Shown one piece after another: positions 1-7,490 of a stretch of DNA of 64,000 nt. Each line of letters opens with the position of its first letter. The first letter of the stretch is position 1. The position numbers were made by a program, and so were the translations under genes. Source of the DNA: Alcanivorax sp. DSM 26293 (lineage in GTDB: Bacteria; Pseudomonadota; Gammaproteobacteria; Pseudomonadales; Alcanivoracaceae); NCBI RefSeq assembly GCF_900107995.1, contig NZ_FNUM01000003.1:248001-312000 (forward strand). Direction: 5' to 3'. A model generated the notes under the pieces. That model worked only from the letters and a program-made list of their open reading frames with translations, was not told the DNA's origin and ran no database searches.

Positions 1-966
1 CGCGAAAACGCTCCCAAGGCTCACTTCGATGACATCCAGCCCTGGCTGAAAGCCCAGCTGGGGCATGACTGGGCGGACTCCTTCAGTGCCTTCAATATCA
101 TTCCCATGGCCGCCGCCTCCATCGCCCAGGTGCATAACGCCACCCTGAAATCCGGCGCCCAGGTGGCGGTCAAACTGCAGCAGCCCCGGGTCAGCCAGGA
201 GTTTGCCGAAGATGCCGCGGCCTTGCGTTTGCTGGCGAAGGCCCTGAAGCCACTGCTGCGGGAAGTGGATGTGGAGCAGATCATCAACCAGCTCATCACC
301 ACCACCGAGCGGGAGCTGGATTTCCGCCAGGAAATGGTCCACATGCGGGATTTCAGCGAACTGCCCCACCTGCCCGGCATCAAGGTGCCGAGGGTTTATC
401 CCACCCTTTGTAGCGCACAGATGCTGGTGACGGAGTGGATCGAGGGGCAGAGCCTTTCCACGGTGTTGCGCGAGGATGAAGCGCGGGCCATTCCCCTGCT
501 GGAACGCTTGCAGGCGAGCATGATGCAGCAGGTGCTGGAGTTCGGCCTCTTTCATGCGGACCCGCACCCGGGCAACTTTATCGTGACGCCGGAGGGCGAC
601 CTGGCGGTGCTGGATTTCGGTGCCGTGGAGCAGGTAGCCGCCGCAGATCGCCAGCATTACACCGCATTGCTGATGCGCTTGCTGGGCATGGGCGATGGCC
701 CCTTGCTGCCGCTATTCGAAGCGGCCGGCTTTGGTGGGCTCAGCGAGGAACGACTGGAAAAATTGTCCGCCGCCCTGGTCTCCGCCCGCCAGGATAGCGA
801 CACCACCCTGGCCGATAACCTGCGCACCCTGCTGGACGAATTTCGCCGCCTGCGGCTGGTGATGCCGGATGCCTTCGTGGCCATGGTGCGGGTGCTGATT
901 ACCGTGGGCGGGCTGATGACCCGCTATCAGATTCCGTTTTCCTGGGGAGGTTTTGGCGCCCGTTAA
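1..966 (+). CDS. UbiB/ABC1-family atypical kinase (5' truncated by the window)
   Basis: The frame is open from base 1, so the N-terminus lies outside the window; 321 residues remain. Visible family motifs are AAASIAQVH (the alanine-rich loop that replaces the glycine loop in UbiB/ADCK kinases), the nucleotide-binding lysine in VAVKLQQP, the catalytic-loop-like FHADPHPGNF and the metal-binding LDFGAVEQV. UbiB/ADCK proteins support ubiquinone synthesis or lipid homeostasis through a protein-kinase-like fold. No C-terminal transmembrane pair as in classical UbiB is evident, so this may be a soluble ABC1 paralogue rather than UbiB. The next gene is convergent, 54 bases away. Confidence 0.85.
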   Translation, partial: RENAPKAHFDDIQPWLKAQLGHDWADSFSAFNIIPMAAASIAQVHNATLKSGAQVAVKLQQPRVSQEFAEDAAALRLLAKALKPLLREVDVEQIINQLITTTERELDFRQEMVHMRDFSELPHLPGIKVPRVYPTLCSAQMLVTEWIEGQSLSTVLREDEARAIPLLERLQASMMQQVLEFGLFHADPHPGNFIVTPEGDLAVLDFGAVEQVAAADRQHYTALLMRLLGMGDGPLLPLFEAAGFGGLSEERLEKLSAALVSARQDSDTTLADNLRTLLDEFRRLRLVMPDAFVAMVRVLITVGGLMTRYQIPFSWGGFGAR

Positions 967-1020
967 GCCGAGCGCCATGGTGCAGTTCCTGAGGCGAACG
1001 GCACCAATACGCCGCCGACG

Positions 1021-2430
1021 TTACTTGATCATCTTCTTGAGCATGTTCACCTTGTCCTTGTAAGGGGCGTAGCGAAACTTGATATCGAACAGGGTGGTGG
1101 CCTTGAGGATGCTGCGCTTGTGGGAGAAGGCATCGAACGAGTTCTTGCCGTGATAGGCGCCCATACCGCTTTCCCCCACACCACCAAACGGCAGGTTCGG
1201 GTTGGCCACATGCATCACGGTATTGTTGATACATCCGCCACCGAACTGGGTGCTATCGAGCACCTGGCGCTCCACCTGATCACTACTGGTAAACAGATAC
1301 AGCGCCAACGGATATTCCGGCAATTTCTTCAGGTTGCCGATCAGCTCTTCCAGGCTTTGGTAGGTCAACATGGGTAACACTGGCCCGAAGATTTCTTCCT
1401 GCATGATGGCATCGTCCATGGAGATATCTTTCAACAGCGTCGGCGCAATATAGCGCTGTCCCGCATCGGTCTGGCCCCCCACCAGCACCCGGGCCTTATC
1501 GATCAGTGCGGCCACCCGCTGGAAATGCCGGTCGTTGATCATACGGCCCAGATCCGGATTCTGGCTCGACGCATCCCCATAAAAATCCCGGAGCGTCTTC
1601 ACCATTTCCTTCTCAAAGGCATCGCGGATATCCGCATGGACATGAACATGGTCCGGCGCGATACAGGTCTGTCCCACGTTGAGCATCTTGCCGGCAATAA
1701 TCCGCCGCGCCGCCACTTTCAGGTTGGCATCCTTGTGCACGATGGTCGGGCTCTTGCCACCCAGCTCCAGGGTGACCTTGGTGAGATGCTTCGCTGCTGC
1801 CGCCATGACGATACGGCCGACACGGGGACTGCCGGTAAAGAAAATATGATCAAAGCGCTCTTCCAGCAGCACATTGGTCACTTCGGTGCTTCCCTTGAAT
1901 ACCGCCACGTATTCCTCGCTGAAGCATTCCTTCATCATTTTCTCAATCACATTCGCCACGGTGGGGTTCAGTGATGACGGCTTGAGAATGGCCGTGTTAC
2001 CCGCCGCGATGGAACCGATCAGAGGCTGCACCAGCAACAGGAAGGGATAGTTGTACGGCCCCATCAAAAAGGTCACGCCCTGGGGGGTGGACTCGATGCG
2101 GCTACGACCGGGCTGGGCCCACATTGATGTGCCGACTTTTTTTGGCTTCATCCAGCTTTTCAGGTGCTTGAGGGTGTGCTTGAGATCTTCAATCGCTGTA
2201 GTGATCTCGATATAGGCCTCGAAGGGCGGGCGGCCAATATCCACCTTGAGCGCTTCCTGAATCTCTTCCTGATACTGGACAATGGCGTCCTTCAGTTTGT
2301 TCAGCTGACGCACGCGAAAGTCATAGCTTCGGGTTGCGCCGGTCTCGAAAAACCGTCGCTGTCGATCCACCGCGACGCCAGCCCAGCTTTGTGACTGCTT
2401 CAGGTTTTCACTGTCCAATACCGCACCCAT
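1021..2430 (-). CDS. Aldehyde dehydrogenase (ALDH3-like / coniferyl aldehyde dehydrogenase family)
   Basis: A 469-residue NAD(P)-dependent aldehyde dehydrogenase oxidising aldehydes to acids. Motifs include FFTGSPRVGR for the cofactor fold, VTLELGGKSP with the catalytic glutamate, and GQTCIAPDHV with the nucleophilic cysteine. The length (about 470) and lack of an N-terminal extension fit the ALDH3/CALDH group, which includes fatty-aldehyde dehydrogenases. The start chosen (Met-Gly-Ala-Val) has a strong GAGGAGG at 2439-2445; the Met 15 bases upstream lies inside that site. In an alkane degrader it could oxidise long-chain aldehydes after AlkB, but the substrate is inferred. Confidence 0.88.
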   Translation of the reverse strand: MGAVLDSENLKQSQSWAGVAVDRQRRFFETGATRSYDFRVRQLNKLKDAIVQYQEEIQEALKVDIGRPPFEAYIEITTAIEDLKHTLKHLKSWMKPKKVGTSMWAQPGRSRIESTPQGVTFLMGPYNYPFLLLVQPLIGSIAAGNTAILKPSSLNPTVANVIEKMMKECFSEEYVAVFKGSTEVTNVLLEERFDHIFFTGSPRVGRIVMAAAAKHLTKVTLELGGKSPTIVHKDANLKVAARRIIAGKMLNVGQTCIAPDHVHVHADIRDAFEKEMVKTLRDFYGDASSQNPDLGRMINDRHFQRVAALIDKARVLVGGQTDAGQRYIAPTLLKDISMDDAIMQEEIFGPVLPMLTYQSLEELIGNLKKLPEYPLALYLFTSSDQVERQVLDSTQFGGGCINNTVMHVANPNLPFGGVGESGMGAYHGKNSFDAFSHKRSILKATTLFDIKFRYAPYKDKVNMLKKMIK

Positions 2431-2582
2431 GGCGCACCTCCTCATTATTCGTTTAACCGCAAGGGTTGGGAAAACGAGTGTTCCATGGGTGACGCCCAGG
2501 CTCTACACAAAGCGAGCAAAGCACCTGACCAAAACAATCAGAAAGTGGCGAAAACCGCTATTTTTTCTTTTACTTAAACAAA

Positions 2583-2600
2583 CGGGACATACATGTCCCG
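2583..2600. repeat. Short perfect palindrome
   Basis: Two 8-base arms, CGGGACAT and ATGTCCCG, separated by AC. It lies upstream of the aldehyde dehydrogenase start and downstream of the aminotransferase stop. No T tract follows on either strand, so it is not an obvious terminator; it could be an operator or part of a repeat. Confidence 0.5.
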
Positions 2601-2625
2601 CTGCCATATATACCTTATGATTTTT

Positions 2626-2655
2626 TGTCGGAGCCATACTTGCATGGCTCCGACA
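2626..2655. repeat. GGAGC-type palindrome (12-base arms)
   Basis: Perfect arms TGTCGGAGCCAT and ATGGCTCCGACA around ACTTGC. The core resembles the GGAGCTATGCTTGCATGG repeats found elsewhere in the window (6728, 11252, 19298, 61505). Neither strand has a T run after the hairpin, so a repeat is more likely than an intrinsic terminator. Confidence 0.6.
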
Positions 2656-2668
2656 AAGAAAGAAAAGG

Positions 2669-3952
2669 CTACGCCAACCAGTCCACAATACGGTCCATGG
2701 CGGTGGTGCAGTTGCCACAATATTGCCGCAGAAAATCATCGCCCAACGAAGCTTCCGCCGTCACCTTGGCTGCGCCATCCAGGGCCGCCTGGCCATCAAA
2801 ATCCACAAAGGCCTGACGCAAGGTCAGTTCTCCCGCCGGGCGACCAAAGGCGTCGCCCGGCAAGGTGGCCACACCGGTATCTTCCAGCAAGGCTTCACAC
2901 AGCGCCGCGCTGTCATGAATCCCCCGCTGGTGTAAGCGTTCTGCCAGCGGACTGAAATCCGGGAACAGGTAAAAGGCGCCATCGGGCATGGCAAGGTCCA
3001 GCCCGGCCCGCTGATAGGCAGCCACTTGGTAAGCCGCCAATCCTTTCAGAATACGCCGTGATTGAAACAGGTAGTCATCAATGTCAGCGCCACCCTGAAA
3101 AGCACTCACTGCCGCATGCTGGATCGGCGCGGCCACCGAAGTATAGGTTTCGCTGGCCACGGTGGCCATGGCATCGCGCAGCCAGGACAGATTGGGCGGG
3201 AAAGCAAAGGCCCCCAGACGCCATCCTCCCGCACCACACCACTTGCTCAGGCCGTCGCTGATGATGGTGCCTTCCGGGTAGTAACGGGCAATGGATCGGT
3301 GCTGACCGTCGTAGCGGGTGCGCCCGTAAATTTCATCGCTGAGAAGAATCAGTCGATGACGGCGGGCCACCTCGGCAATTTCCTGCAACTCATCGTCGGT
3401 AAAGGTATAGCCGTGGGGATTGGCCGGATAATTGAGGATCACCAGGCGGGGACGACCCGGGTCACTCTGACACAGGGCATCCAGGCTATCGGCACTGAGC
3501 TTCCAGTGATTGTGCCGGTGGGTCGGCAGCCAGTGCACGCGGCGACCGATGATGCTGGCCTGGGGCGCGTAGGACACCCAGCTCGGCGTGGGGATCACCA
3601 GGTCACCGTAGTAGACCAGCTGCAGGATGAACATAAGCTCCTTGGAGCCCGGCCCGATCATGATGTCTTCGCCCCGGAAGGCCACATCGTGCTCCCGGTC
3701 CAGATGACTGGCGATGGCTTCCTGCAACGCCGGCAAGCCTTTCACCGGCAGATAATCCTTCTCGCCGGCAAACTGACGCAACGCGTCCACCACCGAGGGA
3801 GGAACCGGAAACGGCGACTGCCCCAGGCCCAGCTTGTAGACCTGACGCCCCTGCTGACGCAGGGCATTGCTGCGCTCATTGATGGCCAGGGTGGCAGACA
3901 CCCCCAGGCCACGGACATTCAGGTTGAGGTGTACATCGGGCTGGAACGGCAT
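2669..3952 (-). CDS. PLP-dependent class I/II aminotransferase
   Basis: A 427-residue fold-type I aminotransferase. Visible motifs are NYPANPHGYTFTDDEL (cofactor ring-binding region), SDEIYGRTRY (Asp and Tyr contacting pyridoxal phosphate), SDGLSKWCGAGGWRLG with the Schiff-base lysine, and a C-terminal arginine region near LTLRQAFVDF. It exchanges amino groups between an amino acid and a 2-oxoacid; the substrate cannot be told from sequence. The ATG start at 3952 has AGGGG upstream; an in-frame TTG at 3973 is less likely. The aldehyde dehydrogenase 240 bases downstream is on the same strand but separated by palindromes. Confidence 0.85.
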   Translation of the reverse strand: MPFQPDVHLNLNVRGLGVSATLAINERSNALRQQGRQVYKLGLGQSPFPVPPSVVDALRQFAGEKDYLPVKGLPALQEAIASHLDREHDVAFRGEDIMIGPGSKELMFILQLVYYGDLVIPTPSWVSYAPQASIIGRRVHWLPTHRHNHWKLSADSLDALCQSDPGRPRLVILNYPANPHGYTFTDDELQEIAEVARRHRLILLSDEIYGRTRYDGQHRSIARYYPEGTIISDGLSKWCGAGGWRLGAFAFPPNLSWLRDAMATVASETYTSVAAPIQHAAVSAFQGGADIDDYLFQSRRILKGLAAYQVAAYQRAGLDLAMPDGAFYLFPDFSPLAERLHQRGIHDSAALCEALLEDTGVATLPGDAFGRPAGELTLRQAFVDFDGQAALDGAAKVTAEASLGDDFLRQYCGNCTTAMDRIVDWLA

Positions 3953-4067
3953 GATCGAAATTCCCCTGAACAAGACAGCGTTCTTTCGACCCTACCGGGT
4001 TGTCACCGGGCTGCAAAGTGCGCAGACCCGGTGACGGCAGGCACAACGGTGACAGATAAACCGCGGG

Positions 4068-4334
4068 TCACACCTTCAGGTATTTCGCCGCCTTGGCATC
4101 CGCCTTTTTCGCCAGCGGTTTCAGCTCGGCGATTTTTTTACAGACGGCGTCGCACTCTTCCTTGCTGAGCGCATGGCCATCTACGGCCTTGTGCAACTGG
4201 TGCATGTAGTTGTCCAGGATCGTCAGTACCGACAGATGCACCAGTGGAGCAATGGACGCCTTTTTCTGTGTGATCTGCTGTTTGCGGTGGGCCTGCTCCC
4301 AGCGTTTTTCGAATTCCTTGTGGCTCAATGTCAT
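4068..4334 (-). CDS. Hypothetical small helical protein
   Basis: An 88-residue, lysine-rich protein, predicted soluble and largely alpha-helical (many K/A/E/L heptads), with two cysteines near residues 60-65. No recognised family. A good ribosome site (GGGAGG) precedes the ATG. It lies just 14 bases downstream of the next gene on the same strand, so the two are probably co-transcribed. Confidence 0.7.
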   Translation of the reverse strand: MTLSHKEFEKRWEQAHRKQQITQKKASIAPLVHLSVLTILDNYMHQLHKAVDGHALSKEECDAVCKKIAELKPLAKKADAKAAKYLKV

Positions 4335-4348
4335 GACAACCTCCCTGT

Positions 4349-5308
4349 TCAGAATGTGAGTTTATTGACGCTGATACTGTTCAGCCCCAGCTCGCCGCCG
4401 CTGATACCCTCCAGGGCCACCGGCAGGCTGATGTCGTTGAGCGATACCTTGCCCAGGGTCGCACCGAGTTTGGCATCACTGAGCGTCATGCTGCCCACGT
4501 TCAGATGCACCGTGGGGGTCACCGCAATACTCACCTTGAGGATGCCCAGATCCACCCCCAGGGATTTATCCGAGGCCGTGGCATCCACATTGAATGCCTG
4601 GCTGGTGGCCGCTGGCATGGTCACAGACGGGATGCTGATGTTTTCCAGGCTGGCACCGGGCAGAGTGAGCTGTTCGGTGGGCGCGGCACGATTCACCCGC
4701 ATCGCTTCGCCGTTGGCACCCGGCACCGACAGGGAACTGAGCGACAGCTCACCAATACCCATACCGGACACGGACAACCCGGCGCTGGGCAGGCCCAGTT
4801 TATCCAGGCGAATACCGGACAGATCCAGGTTGCCCAGGTTGAGCTGGTCGATGGGTTTCATCTGCGCCACCAGACCGGGGATATCAATGGCCGGAATCTG
4901 CAGGTCGATATTGCCCAGGTCCGGCACCGTGATGGTGCCCAGATCCACCGGGATATCCAGGCTGCCCATATCCTCGCTGCCATCCCAGCTGCCCAGCCAG
5001 CCCAGATCAATTTTCCAATCGAGTCGAAAACCCAGCTCGACAAGGGTACGCACCTGATTGAGCACGGCTCTGGCGCTATCGACCGAGGCCTGGGTGTTTT
5101 CCACGTGCAGGTTGCCAATGCTGGCGCTACCCAGAGTGACCTTGTCCACGCGCAGGTTATTGAGCGTGCCGTCTTGCACGCTGACCTGATCGATGGCGAT
5201 CTTGCGGGAAACCTGGGCGCCGAGTACGCCCAGACGAGTGAGAAGATCCCGGGAAACCGGGAGAGAATCCAGCAGATTATCTGCGGACAACCGTTCCTTG
5301 AGTGACAT
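4349..5308 (-). CDS. Hypothetical protein with degenerate beta-type repeats
   Basis: A 319-residue protein with no signal peptide. The start (MSLKERLSAD) has AGGAGG six bases upstream, which rules out the longer reading. After an N-terminal helical part, most of the chain alternates short hydrophobic strands with Gly/Asp/Ser turns, for example LDIPVDLGTITVPDLGNIDL, LENISIPSVTM and LGKVSLNDISLPVAL. The pattern suggests a beta-solenoid or other stacked-strand fold. I do not recognise a family. It is followed at 14 bases by the small helical gene. Function unknown. Confidence 0.7.
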   Translation of the reverse strand: MSLKERLSADNLLDSLPVSRDLLTRLGVLGAQVSRKIAIDQVSVQDGTLNNLRVDKVTLGSASIGNLHVENTQASVDSARAVLNQVRTLVELGFRLDWKIDLGWLGSWDGSEDMGSLDIPVDLGTITVPDLGNIDLQIPAIDIPGLVAQMKPIDQLNLGNLDLSGIRLDKLGLPSAGLSVSGMGIGELSLSSLSVPGANGEAMRVNRAAPTEQLTLPGASLENISIPSVTMPAATSQAFNVDATASDKSLGVDLGILKVSIAVTPTVHLNVGSMTLSDAKLGATLGKVSLNDISLPVALEGISGGELGLNSISVNKLTF

Positions 5309-5404
5309 GTTTGCCTCCTGGCAGAGTTGGATACGCACACTCCGGTGTGCGCACCCAACTCTAACCAAAATGGCATTTATTGCATATAAAGCGTACGTGC
5401 CAAT

Positions 5405-6091
5405 TTATCCGCCCACGCCCGCTGCATTCACCGGAGGCGGCACCTCCACGGCCTCCACAGCCTCATTGGGCGCCTCCCCGACGGGCAGATAGTTTTCCGA
5501 TTCCGGATTACGCCAGTCCGGGCATTCCGCCGCTGCCTGCAGATCCTCCTGGGCGGCCGCAAACGCCTGAACGGGCTGGGACGCAGGAGGGAGGTGGTGG
5601 TAATCGCTCTGTGGCACCTGGATGGCATTGAACCAGCCATTGGGAATCCAGTTGAAGTCCGGATTCGGCAGGATCTTGCCATTGAAATGTCCCCCCCGGG
5701 AAAAGGCACGGAGAACATCGTAGGTGGAATTCATGCAGTTGCGACCGAACAGCTGATAAGGCTGAGCACTGACCCAGGCCATGACACGCAGTGCCGCATC
5801 CGGATCAGGCCATACCTGATGAGTCATGGTCAGATATTTGAAATAATTATACTCGGCGCCCTGATGCACCATGTTTGCAAAGACCTGGGTGGCCTGCCGT
5901 TCGCCCGGCACCCGGCGTGACCAGAAACCGTTCATGCCGTTCCCGTTGCTCCAGCCGTCACCTTCCACGGCTCCCACCATCCACTGCCCGTCCGGCAGTT
6001 CAAACCCCCAGCCCACATGCCCCAGCAATGGCTGGCCGGCCAGATCCGGACGTTTTGGGCACAGTACGACAATTGCATTGGCTTGACTCAT
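5405..6091 (-). CDS. Hypothetical protein, possible permuted papain-like (NlpC/P60-type) fold
   Basis: A 228-residue protein with a GAGGGA ribosome site. Near residue 24 there is GHVGWGFEL, and around residues 117-130 GRNCMNSTYDVLRAFS. The His-before-Cys order, with Cys at the start of a helix, resembles circularly permuted NlpC/P60 or LRAT-like cysteine hydrolases; this is a fold guess from motifs only. The C-terminal 60 residues are Pro/Ala/Glu rich and likely disordered. No signal peptide. It is divergent from yajQ and on the same strand as the two unknown genes downstream. Confidence 0.65.
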   Translation of the reverse strand: MSQANAIVVLCPKRPDLAGQPLLGHVGWGFELPDGQWMVGAVEGDGWSNGNGMNGFWSRRVPGERQATQVFANMVHQGAEYNYFKYLTMTHQVWPDPDAALRVMAWVSAQPYQLFGRNCMNSTYDVLRAFSRGGHFNGKILPNPDFNWIPNGWFNAIQVPQSDYHHLPPASQPVQAFAAAQEDLQAAAECPDWRNPESENYLPVGEAPNEAVEAVEVPPPVNAAGVGG

Positions 6092-6233
6092 TACGTTCCC
6101 TCGCGATGGTTATGATGTTGTTTTGCCGTTCTTCCTGAACGGTAAAGCCCGGCGCCACCCCAATGGGCACGCGCAGACCAAAAAAGACTATAATCGCAAC
6201 CTTCTTACAACGGAATATGTGTGCGGACTGATC

Positions 6234-6719
6234 ATGCCCTCTTTCGATATCGTCTCTGAAATTGATGAAGTAGCCCTGCGCCACGCGGTGGAAAACGCCA
6301 ACCGTGACCTGGCCAATCGTTTCGACTTCCGTGGCGTGGAAGCCAGCATTGAACAGAATGGTCTGGATGTGACCCTGAAAACCCAATCGGACTTTCAGGT
6401 GCAGCAGCTGGAAGAGTTGTTTGCCAAGGCGGCCGTGAAACAGGGCATCAGCGTCGCCGGCGCTGACCGTCCGGAAAAACCCGAGCACAGCGGCAAGACC
6501 TTCTCGCTGACCCTGACCTTCCGCCAGGGCATCGAGCAGCCCCTCGCCAAGCAGATCGTCAAGATGATCAAGGACAGCAAGCTCAAGGTGCAGGCCTCTA
6601 TTCAAGGTGACCAGGTGCGGGTGAACGGCAAGAAACGGGATGACCTGCAAGCGGTGATGGCGCTGCTGCGCGAATCCAAAATTGAAACGCCGCTGCAGTT
6701 CAATAATTTTAGAGACTAA
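6234..6719 (+). CDS. yajQ: YajQ-family nucleotide-binding protein
   Basis: 161 residues, the usual size for YajQ (UPF0234). It begins MPSFDIVSEIDEVALRHAVE and contains the family's ANRDLANRFDFRGVEAS and ends LRESKIETPLQFNNFRD. Family members have two RNP-like domains; some bind cyclic di-GMP and act as transcriptional co-regulators, and E. coli YajQ binds nucleic acid. The ATG at 6234 matches the conserved N-terminus; the longer frame upstream is non-conserved. The ribosome site is weak. Confidence 0.92.
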   Translation: MPSFDIVSEIDEVALRHAVENANRDLANRFDFRGVEASIEQNGLDVTLKTQSDFQVQQLEELFAKAAVKQGISVAGADRPEKPEHSGKTFSLTLTFRQGIEQPLAKQIVKMIKDSKLKVQASIQGDQVRVNGKKRDDLQAVMALLRESKIETPLQFNNFRD

Positions 6720-6727
6720 GTACTAAT

Positions 6728-6795
6728 TGCAGGAGCTATGCTTGCATGGCGAATGGGGTGTTGGGCACGGTCACCATGCCAGCATAGATCCTGCA
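6728..6795. repeat. GGAGCTATGC-type imperfect palindrome
   Basis: The left arm starts TGCAGGAGCTATGCTTGCA and runs into TGGCGAA. The right arm (CACCATGCCAGCATAGATCCTGCA) is a partly decayed complement. It sits 9 bases after the yajQ stop codon. Related copies occur at 11252, 19298 and 61505. Confidence 0.75.
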
Positions 6796-6851
6796 GAGGC
6801 CGGCGAAAGGCTCGCTGGTTCCAGGATCAATAACAATAATAAGGAGACATC

Positions 6852-7340
6852 ATGTCCGCTACTTCGCACCCGGCGGTGCCACGCCTCAACCTGCTCTGGT
6901 TCACCGTGCTCGCCGCCCCCATGATGATCGGCATCGCCATCGCCCTGATGATCGGCTTCGGCCAGTACCAGGCGCCCATGGAGCTGGTCCCCACCGACAC
7001 GCTGCGCATGGGCGCTATCGGCGCCATGGCGCTGACGCTGGTGGTAGCCCGACCGCTGCGCAATCTGCTGATGTCACCGGAAGCCATGGCAAGGCGCCCC
7101 CTGCAAGGCCTCCCTGCCAGCAGCGACGATGAGACTGCCGCCATGAAAGTGCAGACCAGCATGTTCATCCTGCTGGGACTGCTCGATGTTGTTGCCATGC
7201 TCGTCATCGCCTTCTGCCTGATGCAGGCCGATGCCCATCTGGCCATTCTCAATGGCATCTTCAGCCTGGTGCTGGCGATCATCGCCCGACCGGATTTTGC
7301 CTCTTTGATCGCTCAGACCCGCCAGCAACTACCACGCTGA
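6852..7340 (+). CDS. Hypothetical inner-membrane protein
   Basis: 162 residues with about four hydrophobic segments (near residues 14-36, 53-65, 99-122 and 126-144) and a soluble loop rich in Ala/Pro around residues 75-98. A strong AAGGAGA ribosome site lies before the ATG. No family recognised; it lacks catalytic motifs. It may be a small structural or accessory membrane protein. It stands alone, 150 bases before the VIT/vWA gene on the same strand. Confidence 0.75.
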   Translation: MSATSHPAVPRLNLLWFTVLAAPMMIGIAIALMIGFGQYQAPMELVPTDTLRMGAIGAMALTLVVARPLRNLLMSPEAMARRPLQGLPASSDDETAAMKVQTSMFILLGLLDVVAMLVIAFCLMQADAHLAILNGIFSLVLAIIARPDFASLIAQTRQQLPR

Positions 7341-7412
7341 GCCGGTACCGCGGCCTGGCACCTCGCGCGCCGGCCCCGGGCCGGTTCGCTATTGAACACC
7401 CCGCGACATGAA

Positions 7413-7436
7413 TTGTTAATGAACACTGTTTAACAA
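7413..7436. promoter_or_regulatory. Inverted repeat upstream of the VIT/vWA gene (possible operator)
   Basis: TTGTTAA at 7413-7419 faces TTAACAA at 7430-7436 across a 10-base spacer, giving one helical turn between half-site centres plus. It is 55 bases upstream of the ATG at 7491. The dyad and the AT-rich setting in GC-rich DNA suggest a binding site; the regulator is unknown. Confidence 0.35.
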
Positions 7437-7490
7437 ATGGCCTCGCCACCGGTAAAACGAATCCCATGATCCATAACAAGGAGAACCATC

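Noticed and set aside
2626-2655. Hairpin as intrinsic terminator of the aminotransferase or aldehyde dehydrogenase
   Set aside because: No T tract after the stem on either strand.
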